Source of the DNA: Stichopus chloronotus
Taxonomy: Eukaryota; Echinodermata; Holothuroidea; Aspidochirotida; Stichopodidae
Reading direction: 5' to 3'
Assembly (NCBI GenBank): GCA_021234535.1
Contig: CM037836.1
Location: 12,941,111 to 13,005,110 of the forward strand
Length of the DNA: 64,000 nucleotides
In this document: positions 1 through 12,930 of the stretch, one piece after another
How the letters are laid out: each line of letters opens with the position of its first letter
Position numbering within the stretch: the first letter of the stretch is position 1
Translations under genes and position numbers: made by a program
Notes under the pieces: generated by a model
What the model was told of the DNA's origin: nothing
The model's database searches: none
What the model saw: only the letters and a program-made list of their open reading frames with translations

Positions 1-2827
1 GGATAGGAAATAACATCTCTGACTGAAACTTTGGGAAGATGTTTGTCAAACACTTCTGCTTCATTTTGATAAATGTATTCCCAGGGTTTCCTTCTCCTTT
101 AACTTTCACATTTCAAAGATTGATATTCATGGAAAGGAAAATGTTAGTTGTTCAAAGTTCCGTTTGTTTGCCTGTGGTTGGTTCCGAATTTAACTTTCGC
201 ATTTGTCCTTACTACAACTCCTGTACATTTAAACAGACCAAACAATTAACTGATGATAAAATAATCCACACCATCAAGTTTCAGTGTAGGCCTAAGTATA
301 TATCACCCCATCTGAGACGTGTTTTGGATTGAAAAGGTTATAATTTTTGGTTTCTCTTGTTTATTCAGTGTGTTAAGGTATTTTATTGCGTGCTGTCAGC
401 CTGTCTTCTTGTTTAAGTTTCCTTTGGTACAGTAGATTATGGCTGATGCGGCAAAGAAAATCTTTCACTGCATGAATTGATGTCTCAACATCCAAGCAAA
501 ATGTTATCAGTTCTTGCAGCAACCTTACATACATGTGATTATCATCATCAAACACGCTGAAGTCTGTCTGACATCGTAAAATTTGCATCCGATTTCAAAT
601 GCTTATGTCGGGCAGCTTATAGCTTTCGTCCGTACAGCTTTTCGGGTTATCAGAGAGCCGACCAGTGGGAATGCAAAAACTATATCGGATTACAATATTC
701 CATGCATGTTCATTCAATCATTCTAATATACCATCTAAGTTATAATGGAGGTGAGTCATGTCTAGAGGTAAGCCTAATGGTTGTTGTCTTTTGAGTTCGC
801 ACTTCATCAAAGAGACTTACACAAATGAAAGCATTATTAACACGTACAATGTAAGGGTCTTTTGTGGTACGTCAGTGACCAAGTCTCTTTTCGACAATGA
901 ATACTTTCATTATGATGCACTGGGAGTTTCTTCTTTCAATAGGCCAGTATCCGTCTAATACTGTGTTGTATGTTTACGTCAAACTAGATCGCCGGTTAAT
1001 TAACCCGGATGTTGTTATAATTAAAGATCCGTGAAAGAACAAGTGCAGTATTGTCGCATACTCTGGTCTTCGATTTCGTGCTCGTGTGCCAGTGTATGTT
1101 ATAGAGTTAGGCTTTTAACATAGTCCGCGTGTTACTTTTGGCTTCGTTTGATTAATCCATTCAGTTGGACCAGCAATACTGAAAGCAGTATTTACACATT
1201 ACACTCAACAATTGGTGAACACATGCAAGCTTTACTTTTGAGGTGGCTTTATGACGTCACTTTCAAAGCATCCTTGTTTTCTAAAGCGGGAAAATGACAG
1301 TCTACACAATATCAGTGAAAATTCGGTCAAAAGTAGATTTGCTTAATTATTTCACAAAGGATATTGTTTCTACCATGTAGTCACTGTTTGTGTCCTCTTT
1401 AGTTTTCATGTATGTTATTGCTATCGCACCTGGGGCTTTGCATTTAGTCCTAACTTAAAAAAAGACATGGATTCTAAGTTAGTGTTTCTGAATCTCTCTT
1501 TTTTTTTACACGTGATTAACTTTCAGACTTTGCAGACCTACATTCCCTCCATATAACTGCAGGCTGTTTTGAAAGCCGAGCTGAGCATCATATTTCGCGA
1601 TATACCCAAGAAGATGATGCAATAGAAGATGGACATTGTCAACAATGCTTAGATATGCTGTTTCTATTCATGTATATAATACAGCACACGCCCCCCCCCC
1701 CCCCCCGTCTCCCTGCTCCGGCCTCCAGCCAGACAGAAAGAAATAAAACTGGCCCTGTCAATAATATCGAAAGTTAACAGTCAACAGTCGTCACGGTGGT
1801 TTCCCTTTGAAAAATGTTTATGACATAGTATCCCTGTAATGTTGTTCCCCTTTTAACAATGCCATGTCTCATGAGGTCGGGTGTAACGCCATTGGTATTT
1901 TCAACAAAGGTTTTGAAGTTTATTCTTTCCGGTAAATATTTTTTTTACACAATCAGTCCGTCGAGAACACTTGTTGGTTGAAGTTGGCTTTGTAAATTAT
2001 GATTTAATCATTTTCGATTAGAATTCCTGATCGTATGGAATAGTTCAACTTCTTGCCCTGCTGGTATACATACGGTATGGTCGTATTCTGTGGTTGCCAC
2101 CTACAAAGCCTCGCAGCGATCCGTTGAATCTATTACCACATTTTACGTTGACATCTGATCAACGCGAATGCTTTGTTGTGCACATATTATAAGAAACTGA
2201 TAAAAAGCTTGTATTAATTTTACTGAGTTAATCCGTCCCTCACCCCCCCCCCCCCCGCAGTCACCATCTCAGAAAATGATCTCATGTAATTGTTCGTCAG
2301 TGAAATTCTCAATAGTTATATGCATCCGTCGGTCATCAAACCTAGATCCACCGAAAACGGATGACTAGACATGACACTGATGGATAGAAAAGTATTTAAA
2401 AATAGATAAATAAAAAACAGTTAAGAATATATTGCTATTGAAACTCTGTAAAACCACATTTTGTGCTGCAAATTCTCTTCCAAGAACTCTCTGAAATGAT
2501 TCATTGTTTAAAAAAATAGAAATTGAAAAAAGAAACATGGTGGTTACATATCATTTTTTTAAAAATAGAATATCAAATAGTCCAAAAGGAAGAAAATCAT
2601 GGACAGATCACGCTCGACGCCGGAAACTTGCATACAGTCCCTGCAGCCTCTGGGAATATATTGGACTTCTGCAGTACATTAGCATTCGTATATGTAACAT
2701 TTGTAAACCATTGTTTTTTTTGTTTTTTTTTTCGTTTTCCAGCCATATGAATGGCATGGGGATACGAAAAATAAAAGATGGTTAATCAGGCCAGTATCCA
2801 GGGGGACGAGGTTCGGACGACCCCCCT

Positions 2828-2858
<31 letters not shown>

Positions 2859-4762
2859 CACACACGCACACACACACACGCATACAAGATCTGGAGTTAC
2901 GCTCAGACAATGAAAGTTGACCTACGTTTGCAACATATGTAACGAGTTGTAATTTGTTGGTCATAATTCTCGGATAGAATGTTCCACTTGTGGTAAAATT
3001 GAACTCCCACTGAAATAGCTGCATACGGGCCCCTCAATGTAGTGGTAACGGCCTCAAGATGACATCACAATTATGATGCAGGCTACACAATAAAAACAAT
3101 ACTGTGATCGGCCTTGAACTCAATGAACTCGAAATAGACTGAGCGGCACTGGTCTAATTTTCGAGTATAGATAGTTGCAATTTTAGAGTGACTCGCTCGA
3201 AAGCATGGATCCTTATACTGTACATGCATGCAAAGCAGGCAAAGTGTATGGCGAGATTTTCATCTTGCCTCAAATATGAACTATGTTGATGGTATATGGA
3301 GAGGCTCGTTTTCAAACACTGTTCTTTCAAAATGGCCCAGTGCCTTCATGTACAGTTTCAATGGGTGACATTTTTTTTTTGGGGGGGGGGGGGATTGCGC
3401 CAGTCTCAAATAACTAGTTGTCGGCCCGTTCACCGGTGGTCAAAAGTATAAATATCCGAAGAAAGCAAGGAAACATCAAAAAAGAAATTAAGCACGGAAA
3501 ATAACTTTTTATTGACCTTTAATGGAAGCCGAGCGGAGAGAACAAAATATGATTATAAGGTTCATTGTACCGCAACTCTCTATACTGAAGTAATATAGGC
3601 CTAACTCTACTTTAAACGTGGATACTCTGTGGTATTTGTATTATTACATCCTTACCCGATATGACCCTTATTCGCGCGGGACCAATGTCTGGTCTTAAAA
3701 TATACAGCCAATGTAACACAGTCAAGAAGGTGTGAAAATTGGTGTAGAAACGATGCACCTGTTGAGGTTGAAGGACCATGTGCACAAGCACAACAGCGGT
3801 GCTGTATACCCTGTGAAGGCCTACGTAGCTGTGAAACCCATGCAGGCTGAAGTACTGGTAAAAAGAAAATCGATTCCACCTTTCATTTGCACACAAATGA
3901 AGAAGAAAAAAAAAAGTGCGTTGCCCAACTCACTGCGCGGCTTTCCTCTGTATATACTTGCTTCAGTTCAGAAACGACCGAGTTCAATATATAAACGGGA
4001 ATTGAGCGTTTAATTAGGGATTCCCTGGTTTTAAATGCACAGTAAAGAGCCAACGCACTATACGTCCATGTGTATGTTCATCAGATGGTTAGTGCGGTAC
4101 ACGCCCATGGGATGTATTATGAGTTATGACACATTTTACAACGCAAACATTTCAAAGTCTCCCTGGCCTACGTTTGTTTGTTTTGTATATTTGACTCAAA
4201 TTGTAGATTGTAGCTATAGTATTCCATTTCGTTTTACCACGTTTTATGGAAAAGCTACTGTTTATCTCCCCCTCCCTCTTTCCCCCCACCAGTTCGCACT
4301 TTCTCCCACACCATTGTAAGGAGATGTAAAGAAATTGCCTTCTACAGAGGAATGTTAACAAGACCCGAATTTTACATCGGGTTGTGAGTTGTCTGTGGCT
4401 AGTGTTGCAGTATATTTGGCACATTTGCATAAAACAGAACGATCATTACATACATAGGGATAGCGTGGGAGGGGGGGGGGATATTTGTGGGCCAGGGATG
4501 ATTTTGCCCGAATTTCGATTTTCGAACCAACTTATTGTCCGAATCTCAAGTTGAGGCTCAGCTTTTATTCTGCAAGGTTGTAGTGACGTCACAGCCCCTG
4601 TTTTCACGCAGAGGCCGGGGGGGGGGGGATTACAGCGTGATATGCAAATACAGTATCATTTTACTACAGTTGGGCACCCAGGAGTTTGGACAGGGAGGAG
4701 GGAATTGTGGGAGACTATAATCGAACATTGGGTTTGCGTGGAGCGTTTACCAGGAAATTTTT
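1..4762. other. Upstream non-coding DNA, no gene recognised
   Basis: I see no exon, RNA gene or complete transposon here. Open frames are short (under 100 codons) and show no domain. The stretch contains homopolymer runs of C (about 1691-1707 and 2243-2257), T/G (about 3371-3393) and G (about 4470-4479 and 4619-4628), and a long CA repeat listed separately. First exons or promoter of the downstream gene could lie here but cannot be identified. Confidence 0.5.
2828..2884. repeat. (CA)n microsatellite with CG interruptions
   Basis: About 57 bp of CA dinucleotides interrupted three times by CG, preceded by a short C-run. On the minus strand it makes an artificial VCVCVC open frame. Confidence 0.95.
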
Positions 4763-5351
4763 TGATAAAATTGCGAGAAGTAGCCCTTCCAAGACTCCGC
4801 AAGGGTAGCCATGGCCAAAAGGACAAGTTTTTTTTGGTCTTTGTCTTTTGGCTGTCTTATTTCCACGATGTTTTCCCCCCATTTTTGCCAGAATTGGTAG
4901 TGGGGTGATTGCACAGCACTATTCGGAGAGGTTTTTAGCCTGCCACTGTTATAATGCAGATACTTGCGCGTATATTGTGTGGTACTTTGAACCTTTGCAT
5001 AATCCCTTTTTGTCATACCTTCCACGTAGATCTCCCTTTTTAAGTAATTGTAGCTGATAAAATTGCGAGAAGTCGCCCTTCCAAGACTCCGCAAGGGTAG
5101 CCATGGCCAAAAGGACAAGTTTTTTTTTTGTCTTTGTCTTTTGGCTGTCTTATTTCCACGATGTTTTCCCCCCATTTTTGCCAGAATTGGTGGTGGGGTG
5201 ATTGCACAGAACTTTTCGGCGAGGGTTTTAGCCTGCCGCTGTGATAATGCAGATACTTGCGCGTATATTGTGTGGTACTTTGAACCTTTGCATAATCCCT
5301 TTTTGTCATACCTTCCACGTAGATCTCCCTTTTGAAGTAATTGTAGCTGTA
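4763..5351. repeat. 292-bp tandem duplication
   Basis: Two adjacent copies (4763-5055 and 5056-5351) start with TGATAAAATTGCGAGAAG and end with AAGTAATTGTAGCTG. They are nearly identical, differing by scattered substitutions and a T-run length change. Because 292 is not a multiple of three, the long minus-strand frame across it (4747-5370) repeats the same peptide from different frames and is not a gene. The high identity suggests a recent duplication. Confidence 0.92.
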
Positions 5352-7710
5352 TGCATACTGCATTTTTCACGAATCATACCAAAGAAATGGGATATATTTA
5401 CAATTGAAATGTTCTCACTATTATAGTCAATTTGCAGTGCGGCGTGGGCGCATTCTTCCTGGAGGGTCGTAGCTCAAGTGGCCACCGATTAATACTTATT
5501 ATCTGTTGATTGTGGGAAGAGACTGTCCAAGCGAAGGCGTCACCATCAGTGTACCAGTAAATGTTTGGATTAAAAAATATCCCATAGATCAGTCGGAAAT
5601 CGCCTTGAGCGCTTTTAGTGTTGCCCCTTCCCCCAGACAAAAAAAAAAACCCTGCAGGGCCTTTTGTTTGTGTTGTAATAGTTTCACATGTGTTGTAATT
5701 ATATTGCACATCCCTTTCGGAATTACACCATAGTTGTCACTAGTTTTCACCGTTGTTAGGCCGATGTTTCTGTTTCATATGCACAAGTCACTCGGAAGTC
5801 ACAGTCAGTTGGAGACCCTCATCGAAGGACCTATTATAAAAATAGCAACGGAACGTTATCGGAAACGAGCCCAGACTCCGAAAAATTGACAAATATTATT
5901 GTGGCTTATTTTGGGAAAGAGTTGCTGGGAAAATTCTCAAACAAGCGGTCGAGAGCTTTTGTTAGGAATGTGCTTCGCTTTATAGAAGAATAAAATCCAT
6001 CTCAACCAGGGAGTTGCCAGTACAAAAAACTCCATGTCTCAAATTCTCAACGGTGAATACAGGCAACCTTTTATCATAATACATAGCGCTAATTTGATTA
6101 GTTTTCTAGATTTTTTTTTTTAAGGGCGAGTAGCTGGATTACAGCAACGCCCTAGAAACCAGATCCGGTTGTTCACTTGCTAGAAATGTGGTTTCGCTTT
6201 TGTTTTGGTGCCATGGTTACAGACGTAAAAGAACAGGTGTGAAGAACAAAACTGCCAGAGGTTGGTTGCTTCCGACCAATCAGCTGTATGTCATGAAAAG
6301 GTGACCAAATGTTTGGTCGATGGATTTTATCAAATATGTGATAAAATTGTTAAAATATGCATTTACGTTTTTATCTTGCCTAAATTCAGAGTACGTGACC
6401 TTGGTAAACAGTAAACCTCGGACTATCAACATAAACGTTCATTCCATTTTTGACATGGTCTTATCAGAAATATATAGGCCAGTTGGTATGGTGATAGATC
6501 ATCTTTTACTCATATCACCAATTTTATTTGTAAATACCACCACGGAGCTATTGCAAAGAACACGGAGCTCAATTGATTTACGTCCTTAAGATACCACAGT
6601 ACTATATCATGTTATGTAGCTGCATTTAGCGCCAGCTCCCAGATTACGGCGGCCAGTATGTATACCGTATACGAAATGCGACACACCAAAACTTCAGGAA
6701 CGTTTGCACAGACCAGCATAGAAATTTGCGAGTGCGTTAATAATATACAGGTAAAGAAAAAAAAAATGAACACACAGCAGTTTCCGGGTGGATTATCTCA
6801 CCTTAATATAAATACGAACCTTATTTTTCCATCGTTGGTGGCACGTGTTGTGTCTTGTGTACGTCTGTGGGCAGCATCCGGTGGGAGTATATTAAAGCGA
6901 GGCTGCAGTTATGTTCAGCAGTGCAGATGTAGGCTGCGCAACCACATATACACAGGCATGTAAATGTTTGTGGTAGTACAGTATATCGGGCACGTGTTTG
7001 ATTGATAGAGCATTCCGTGAATATTTTGAATTGAACCTGCAAGCGACCCCCCCCCCCCCCCCACACACACACACACACACTTTATCTTGCACGCATCGGG
7101 AGATTTCTTCAAAGTATCCCCCGCTGTTTGGAATCACAGTCGGCATCAAAGAGTACGAACTAAACTTGTGGTATGCTACTACGCTGTACCACCACATGGT
7201 CTAACCAAGGAGGTTCTAAGGTAAGGTATGGTAGGCCGACTGTAGGACTGCATATTTGTAATTACCAGACGTATACATGATATAGATTGGATATTGATAA
7301 TTATACGTTCACAGTTGTTTGAGAGAGAACTGTGGGTAAGGCCATATTTCAAACTCAAAGGAATACAATAAGCCCTGAAAGTACATTGATGCACCATGCT
7401 CAATGTTTACGTATAGACTGCCCTTTAAGATTTAAAACCTTTGGACCAGTGACAAATTTCTTTCTACAACAACCTTTACATAAATCGAGCTCATTTTTAT
7501 TCCACACGTTGCCAAAGATCTTTGCATTAAAGGAGGGAAAAACGTGGCAGCATAGTAGTCATCATAATAATATCAATTCTTTTAATAAGCGTTCCCTCCG
7601 ACAAATCGTTTTAGTTCAAGGCTATTAAACCATTTTACCAACTAATTTTGTGCATCAAAGAAATGGTGATGGCATTTGAAGGCTACAGTAACTTCTTCAG
7701 TTACTCTGTA
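5352..7710. other. Non-coding DNA with C-run/(CA)n tract
   Basis: No exon or gene recognised. It includes a run of 16 C followed by nine CA units (7047-7080). The TTAA-AGG-like sequence at 7527 and the CCC-TTTAA at 7421 face the wrong way to bound one element. Confidence 0.5.
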
Positions 7711-8209
7711 AAGGTCATGTGACATGAAAATGACATTTTGAAGTAATGGGTGCGTTCAACATTGCAAATATTAAAAGTAGCTACAAATTCCATCAAAATC
7801 CGTCAACGACTGACAAATTTACAGGCAAATTTGTGTCTCACAGCTGTATCATGAATAAACATTGGCTAAGTACACGAATTTGTGACGTCAAGAGATGGAC
7901 TCCTATGATATGTCTTTTGTTATTCCTTTTTTAGGTAACCATTATTTCAAGGACATTTGAGAATTTATATGCTAATGTGAAACTCAGTAATTAAGTTATT
8001 AAGAGGCAAAATATATAGACAATAACAAAAGAAATACTGACACTGTGCAACACTTCACGTCACCTGTTTTGCATTTTTCTCAAACTTTGAAAAGTTATCT
8101 CAGAAACGGTACAAGGTATAAACAAAATTCCAACGTATTGTCACTCAGGGTTTTACTTTCCCACTTCTGAATGGGGGGCGCTCTTATCTAGAAGCATGTC
8201 ACAAAGCCC
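7711..8209. mobile_element. Degraded TTAA-family MITE, family B copy 1
   Basis: This stretch aligns along its length with 28962-29494. Shared blocks include GTGACATGAAAATG at the start, ACAAATTCCATCAAA, TTTGTGACGTCAAGAGATGG in the middle and CTAGAAGCATGTCA at the end. The ends have decayed: AAAGGTCATGTGACATG on the left, CATGTCACAAAGCCC on the right, without clear flanking TTAA. It has no coding capacity. Confidence 0.75.
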
Positions 8210-10662
8210 AAGGAGCACGTAACAAAACAGGCGACCACAATTTGGCCACGTGACCCTCTTTGCACCTGGCAACCCTACCTCATGCACTGTAGGCTGTATA
8301 ACCGTGTCACGTCGCATCAACAGTACCACTGTCTTTTGTTATTTCTTTATTACTTTTTATTTTCACCGAGAGAGTTTCCTCACAATGTTATCACATATTA
8401 TGCAACTCTAGTCGATTTACAACTATCAGCTTCAGCTTCCAGATGACTTTCAGCCGACAAAAGGGAAGCGAGGGACTGGGCAAAATAATGTGAAGACATT
8501 CAAAACATCACAGTGGTAGGTTTAGAATAGACGCAACGATAGTCTGACATCAAAGCAAATTGTCTGTCTACATGTGCTGTAGTGGGTGTATGCGCTGAGC
8601 GCCGTTCACGTGCTGCACATGACAATCAGACACTCTGTCCTCAGCGTCAACCGACGCAACCGGGCGCTATTACGTTAGACTAACATGAATTTAGTCTCGA
8701 TGGCAAGAAACAGCCCGCGAAGATGGTGAGGTTATTGACCAGATGAGGTTCCCCCTGGGTTGCATGCGACATAACTATTTGTGACTGCTTGTCTTGTTGT
8801 TTCAAATCTAATCAGGGAGTTGATCTTAGATCTTCCTTCAACCGCATGCATGACACGAGACTTATTTATTCTTTATTCTCATTCCTGAGATGAGCGATGT
8901 AAGCCAACCTGACGTTATCTTCCACAGTGTGTTTCGTTTAGGTCTCGAAATATGCTAAAATCGATCAATTAGTTTTCAGGCGACTCTCACGGAAAGAAAT
9001 GAAGGCGCGCCGTTTTGCGGGCAACTCCCTAACTGCATGGATGAGTCATACACGCGGCTATATATGAATTTGTTGACAGAACTTTGCGGTAATGTGTTTG
9101 CTGAACGAAATGGGCTCGATGACTATATTACGCCAGTGATATATGATATGAGTATGGTTGTAATCATGTACACAGTAAGTAGTATAGGAACGTACAGTAA
9201 CATCGACTACAATATCCATTTGCAAAATTGTGGAGAGGCTCTTCAGCAATATGTGTAAATAAAGTTTCCGGTAGAATAAAACCATATATTGGCTGAGGAT
9301 ATAGCCTACTATCAATGCAATTTTTGAATCACAGTTTAAGAGTATTTTTCGCATCATTCTTTACGCTGATACAGCTTTTGTAGAATACTTAGGCTATCAT
9401 CATGCATATGGGAGAGGGATAAATGGAAGGGGAACATTGACTCTTTTGCATTTCAGGTTTGCACGTTACGTAACCCGAATTTTGATTTACCAAAAGTGCT
9501 TCTTAAATTTACGCACCTCCCTAATTTGTAAGTAGGCTTGAAATACTCAGCCAACGATACACCTTATATTAATCCCCCCTTTTTTTTTACTAGGGGTACA
9601 AATTGGCTCATGCAGCTGCACTTAGTTGTTCAGGTTAGGGGTTTTGTTCACACAGAATTGCACAAGAATTTTGTAAAGTGAAGAAATACAGCCAAGTCGC
9701 AAAGGAGGGGAATGGAGGGGGTGTTCCCTGGAAAATAATTTGAGGAAATTTGGGGAAATATTACATTTGCATAATTTGGCTGATCCAATGTTATGCCGAT
9801 GGTGCAAATATCGGCCCAATCCAATGTCCGATCTAATTACCGGGTGATCCTGGCTTGCTCTGTTGATTGCGACTGCCGCGTATGCATGCTAGACCTAGGC
9901 CTAGCTGGAAGGCCAGTATACTAGAAAGCTAGGGCTAGCGTTTTTAAACTAGACCTAGCCTCGTTTTTTCCCTTTTCTGTTGTTTGAGGTTGAGTTTTAT
10001 TTTCAAATTCGAAAGAAATTTGCTTTTTTTTTTGCTCAAATCGGTAATTTAAAACCAATTGCTTGTTTCTTAGACTTTCTATACCAAACTGGCTCGGTAC
10101 TTCTTCAACATATCAATACTGCGTAAGTTGTATTCATTTACTAGGAGTGACAAGCTGTACTATCATGCACACGTTTATACCAAGGAGGCATAAGTATATA
10201 TAGACTGGACTAAGTTGGATCCTCGGATCATGCAGAGCTGTAGTGCTGGAGTAGCTTCCTTCTGATACTTCATATGCCGACCCTCAGATCAGAGAAATAC
10301 AGACAAGGGGGAGGGGGGGGGGGGACGGATACAGTTATTACAGTTATAGTGCAGATACAGTGTGGTAATAACCAGGGAGGTGTACAACTTCCTAGTGTAA
10401 CCAAAGATTCTAGAATCTTTAAGACTGCATAAAATGCGCCACAAAATGATCGAGTAAGCCTTACTTACACGATGGTATGCGCGCGTAGCTCCTTGCTAGA
10501 ATTACAACAGTACCGTATCCTCGTGTTGTTCACTGATAATGGATAGGGCTGTAAATTGCTGTAAATTTTACTGAAAAATTGACGTAGGATTGAAAAACTA
10601 GGTGAAAACCATAGAGCTACACTGCCTAGATATCCACTGAGAACTTAGAGAAGGATTGTCTC
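8210..10662. other. Non-coding DNA, no gene recognised
   Basis: No supported exon. A CTAG-rich segment at about 9886-9959 contains CTAGACCTAG twice and the palindrome CTAGGCCTAG. A 10-G run lies near 10313-10323. A short ATG frame at 8685-8716 ending at a possible GTGAGG donor has the wrong phase and no hydrophobic leader. Confidence 0.45.
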
Positions 10663-10906
10663 CAGGCGCAGATCCGGGATTTTTGACAAAGGCCTACAGC
10701 CGACTAGTAGTGAGCGCCGAAGGCACGAAGCCACTTTGGCCGTGAGTTCAGGGCCCCTCTCCCAAGGAAATTTGAATTCTAGATGTGCTTAAATGAGATT
10801 TCCCATCATCTGGGAAGTATAGGCCTACTCTCCATATCTATTTGCACATTTTGGTGTAAAAAATCTTGGTCATGGAAACGGGTTCCCGTAACCGGTTCCG
10901 CGCCTG
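10663..10906. mobile_element. Candidate small hAT-like element
   Basis: The ends CAGGCGCAGATCCGGG and (reverse complement) CAGGCGCGGAACCGGT form an imperfect terminal inverted repeat typical of small hAT derivatives. The interior has no coding frame. No 8-bp target duplication is visible, so the call is tentative. Confidence 0.35.
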
Positions 10907-11066
10907 TTCCCAGTGCATTCTTCTCTATGCCATGGTGAAAACTCTAGATTTAGCATTTTTTGGCGTTTTAATTTTTCAAATCTAGCGTTTTTCCTCACGT
11001 GTCACTGGTAGCACTGGCCAGTACTAACCTAAATGTAGGCAGTGATAGTGGAGCACACGTTAGGAG

Positions 11067-11665
11067 CAGTGTTCCCAGATCCAGGATTTTTTCCCGAAAT
11101 TGAGTGAATTTTTTTAAAGCTTTCGGGAAATTTCTCTGGAATTTAATTTCTGTCCGGAAAAATCAAGGAAATTTTACTGTTTCATCCGGGAATTCCTGTA
11201 CTTTTTTAGGGATTTTTCTTTCATTTTGAGTACAAATTCATCTCGTGACACATTTCTAACTGAAGTGAAGAAAAAGTTCATTGTATTAACTTCAGTGTTC
11301 CATATAGATCTTTGGGAATAGCAATGACCGTACCTTTCAGCGTAATGTTGTGATGGTTGATCTCATATAAAAGAGGGTTGATGTGCAGATCATCAACGTG
11401 ACCGGACGTACGTCTCTGTGCCTCGCTGTGCATAATATTGTGTAGCCAAGAGGAATTTGCTTCCCCGGAGAAACGTCATATCACTGCTTAGTGCCATACT
11501 TAATAACTTAGACCTACACGTTCCCCCTTGAAATGATGTTTATTGTGAGAGGGTGGGTCTAATTACATTTTCAAAATAATCTCGGGAAATTTTCATCACA
11601 GGAAGTCCATTTCGGGATTTTCAAACCCTCATTGGGATTTTTTTACTTGCTATCTGGCAACACTG
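11067..11665. mobile_element. Non-autonomous hAT element with 8-bp target duplication
   Basis: The left end CAGTGTTCCCAGAT matches the reverse complement of the right end, CAGTGTTGCCAGAT, in 13 of 14 positions. Direct flanks are GTTAGGAG (11059-11066) and GTTAGGCG (11666-11673), an 8-bp target duplication with one difference. CAGTGTTGCCAGAT is a common hAT-type terminus. The 599-bp interior is rich in GGGAATTT/AAATTTCCC-type segments and encodes no transposase, so it moved with enzyme supplied in trans. Confidence 0.82.
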
Positions 11666-12319
11666 GTTAGGCGTACGACCGTCTGACGGTACGCCATTAC
11701 CGAGAATCGTTGAACGTAGCCAGTATATCATGCCTGCATATGTACACGTACACGTACGCAATGTTCCAACCAAAGTCGGTGGTATGGTAGGCATTGTATT
11801 CCAACCGCCGGATTGAGGCGCGGCATCACTGCATGACTTACCTCAAGAAAGTGATGGTTCGTAGAGAGAAAGACACCATTTCTTGCTCGCATTGCTCGAA
11901 AGCACCTCGACCAGAGAGATTAAAGTATATGGCTCGTTTGCAATAGCCTAACATTTGACTTGGGGTTATTAAGGACTTAGTTAGAGAATCAAGTTCGGCA
12001 GTGTTGACCGAGTGATCATTGATTTAGGCCTAGACTGAGCCTGGAACTTAACTTATGGCTAGTTCCATTTCACATGTAATATTAATTTTGCCCAGGACTG
12101 ACCTCGCCTAACGTTAAACTTAATACCAATAGGTATCCTGTCTGGGGCATTTCTTAATTTTATTTTACACAGGACTTTGCTTAGCCTGACGTTCACTGGG
12201 TATGATTTAAGTCAATTCTGAAGTGTAATAGGCCCACACTGTGAAAAGAGTTACCACAAAATTTAAGTAACATGAAACTGGAAATGGGAGCGCTGCAATG
12301 AAGAGCAATTTCTTTAATT

Positions 12320-12930
12320 AAGTGATTTAATCCTTAATGGAAGGGACAGCCACTGCCATTAAGAGTTCTAAGGTTACTATGCCTCTTGAATAACCGGAGG
12401 CCACCGGCCTTAGATGTTTAAGCCTACCATAAGAACTGGGGCAGACAGCCATCTGTGGCTTATGCAAAGCCCCCTTCTGTCCTGGAAAATAGGATCGACA
12501 ACGTTCTTGAATCCACTGACTGTTGTAGCAGTGACAACCTCCTGTGGCAGATTTTTCCATTCAGTTATAATGCGCTGACTAAAGAACACTTTCTAATATC
12601 TAGTTTACAGTAGTGCTTGTGGAACTTCAAGCTGATGACCTCTTGTTCTACTAACATCCAATAAAATAAAAAGAAGCAGCCTGATCAGCATTTTCCAGAC
12701 CCTGAACAATTTTAAAAACTTCCAGTCGGCTTTAGTCTACACATTTCAAGAGAAATTAAACCAGTTTTTTCAAGCCTATCTTCGTATTACACTGGGAGTA
12801 GACAAATTTGGAATCAATTTTGTCGCATGACATTGTACTTTTTCAATGTTATCAATATCTTTCTGTAGGTAAGCCCGCCATGCCTGTCAATAGTATAATT
12901 CCATACGTGGTCTGACGAGATTTTTACACT
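12320..12930 (-). mobile_element. 5'-truncated, decayed LINE (CR1/jockey-like) reverse-transcriptase 3' end
   Basis: On the minus strand, several frames give the familiar end of a LINE reverse transcriptase in order: LVRPRMELYY, then LQKDIDNIEKVQCHATKLIP, then TRGHQLEVPQ, then ITEWKNLPQEVVTATTVSGF and K-N-V-V-D. These blocks (LVRPxxEY, KDIxxxExVQxxATKLI, RGHxLxL, WNxLPxEVVxAxSVxxFKxxLD) are diagnostic. Stops and frameshifts separate them, so it is dead. The 5' truncation is usual for LINE insertions. It belongs to no nearby gene. Confidence 0.85.

Noticed and set aside
4747..5370. 207-codon minus-strand open frame
   Set aside because: It runs across the 292-bp tandem duplication, which repeats the same peptide by chance frame overlap. 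No domain and no splice context.
7421..7530. CCCTTTAA and TTAAAGG as ends of one MITE
   Set aside because: The ends point outward from each other, so they cannot bound a single element, and no partners were found.
8685..8716. Short ATG frame ending at a GTGAGG donor as a possible first exon
   Set aside because: The exit phase is 2, not the required 1, and the peptide (MNLVSMARNSPRRW) is not a signal peptide.
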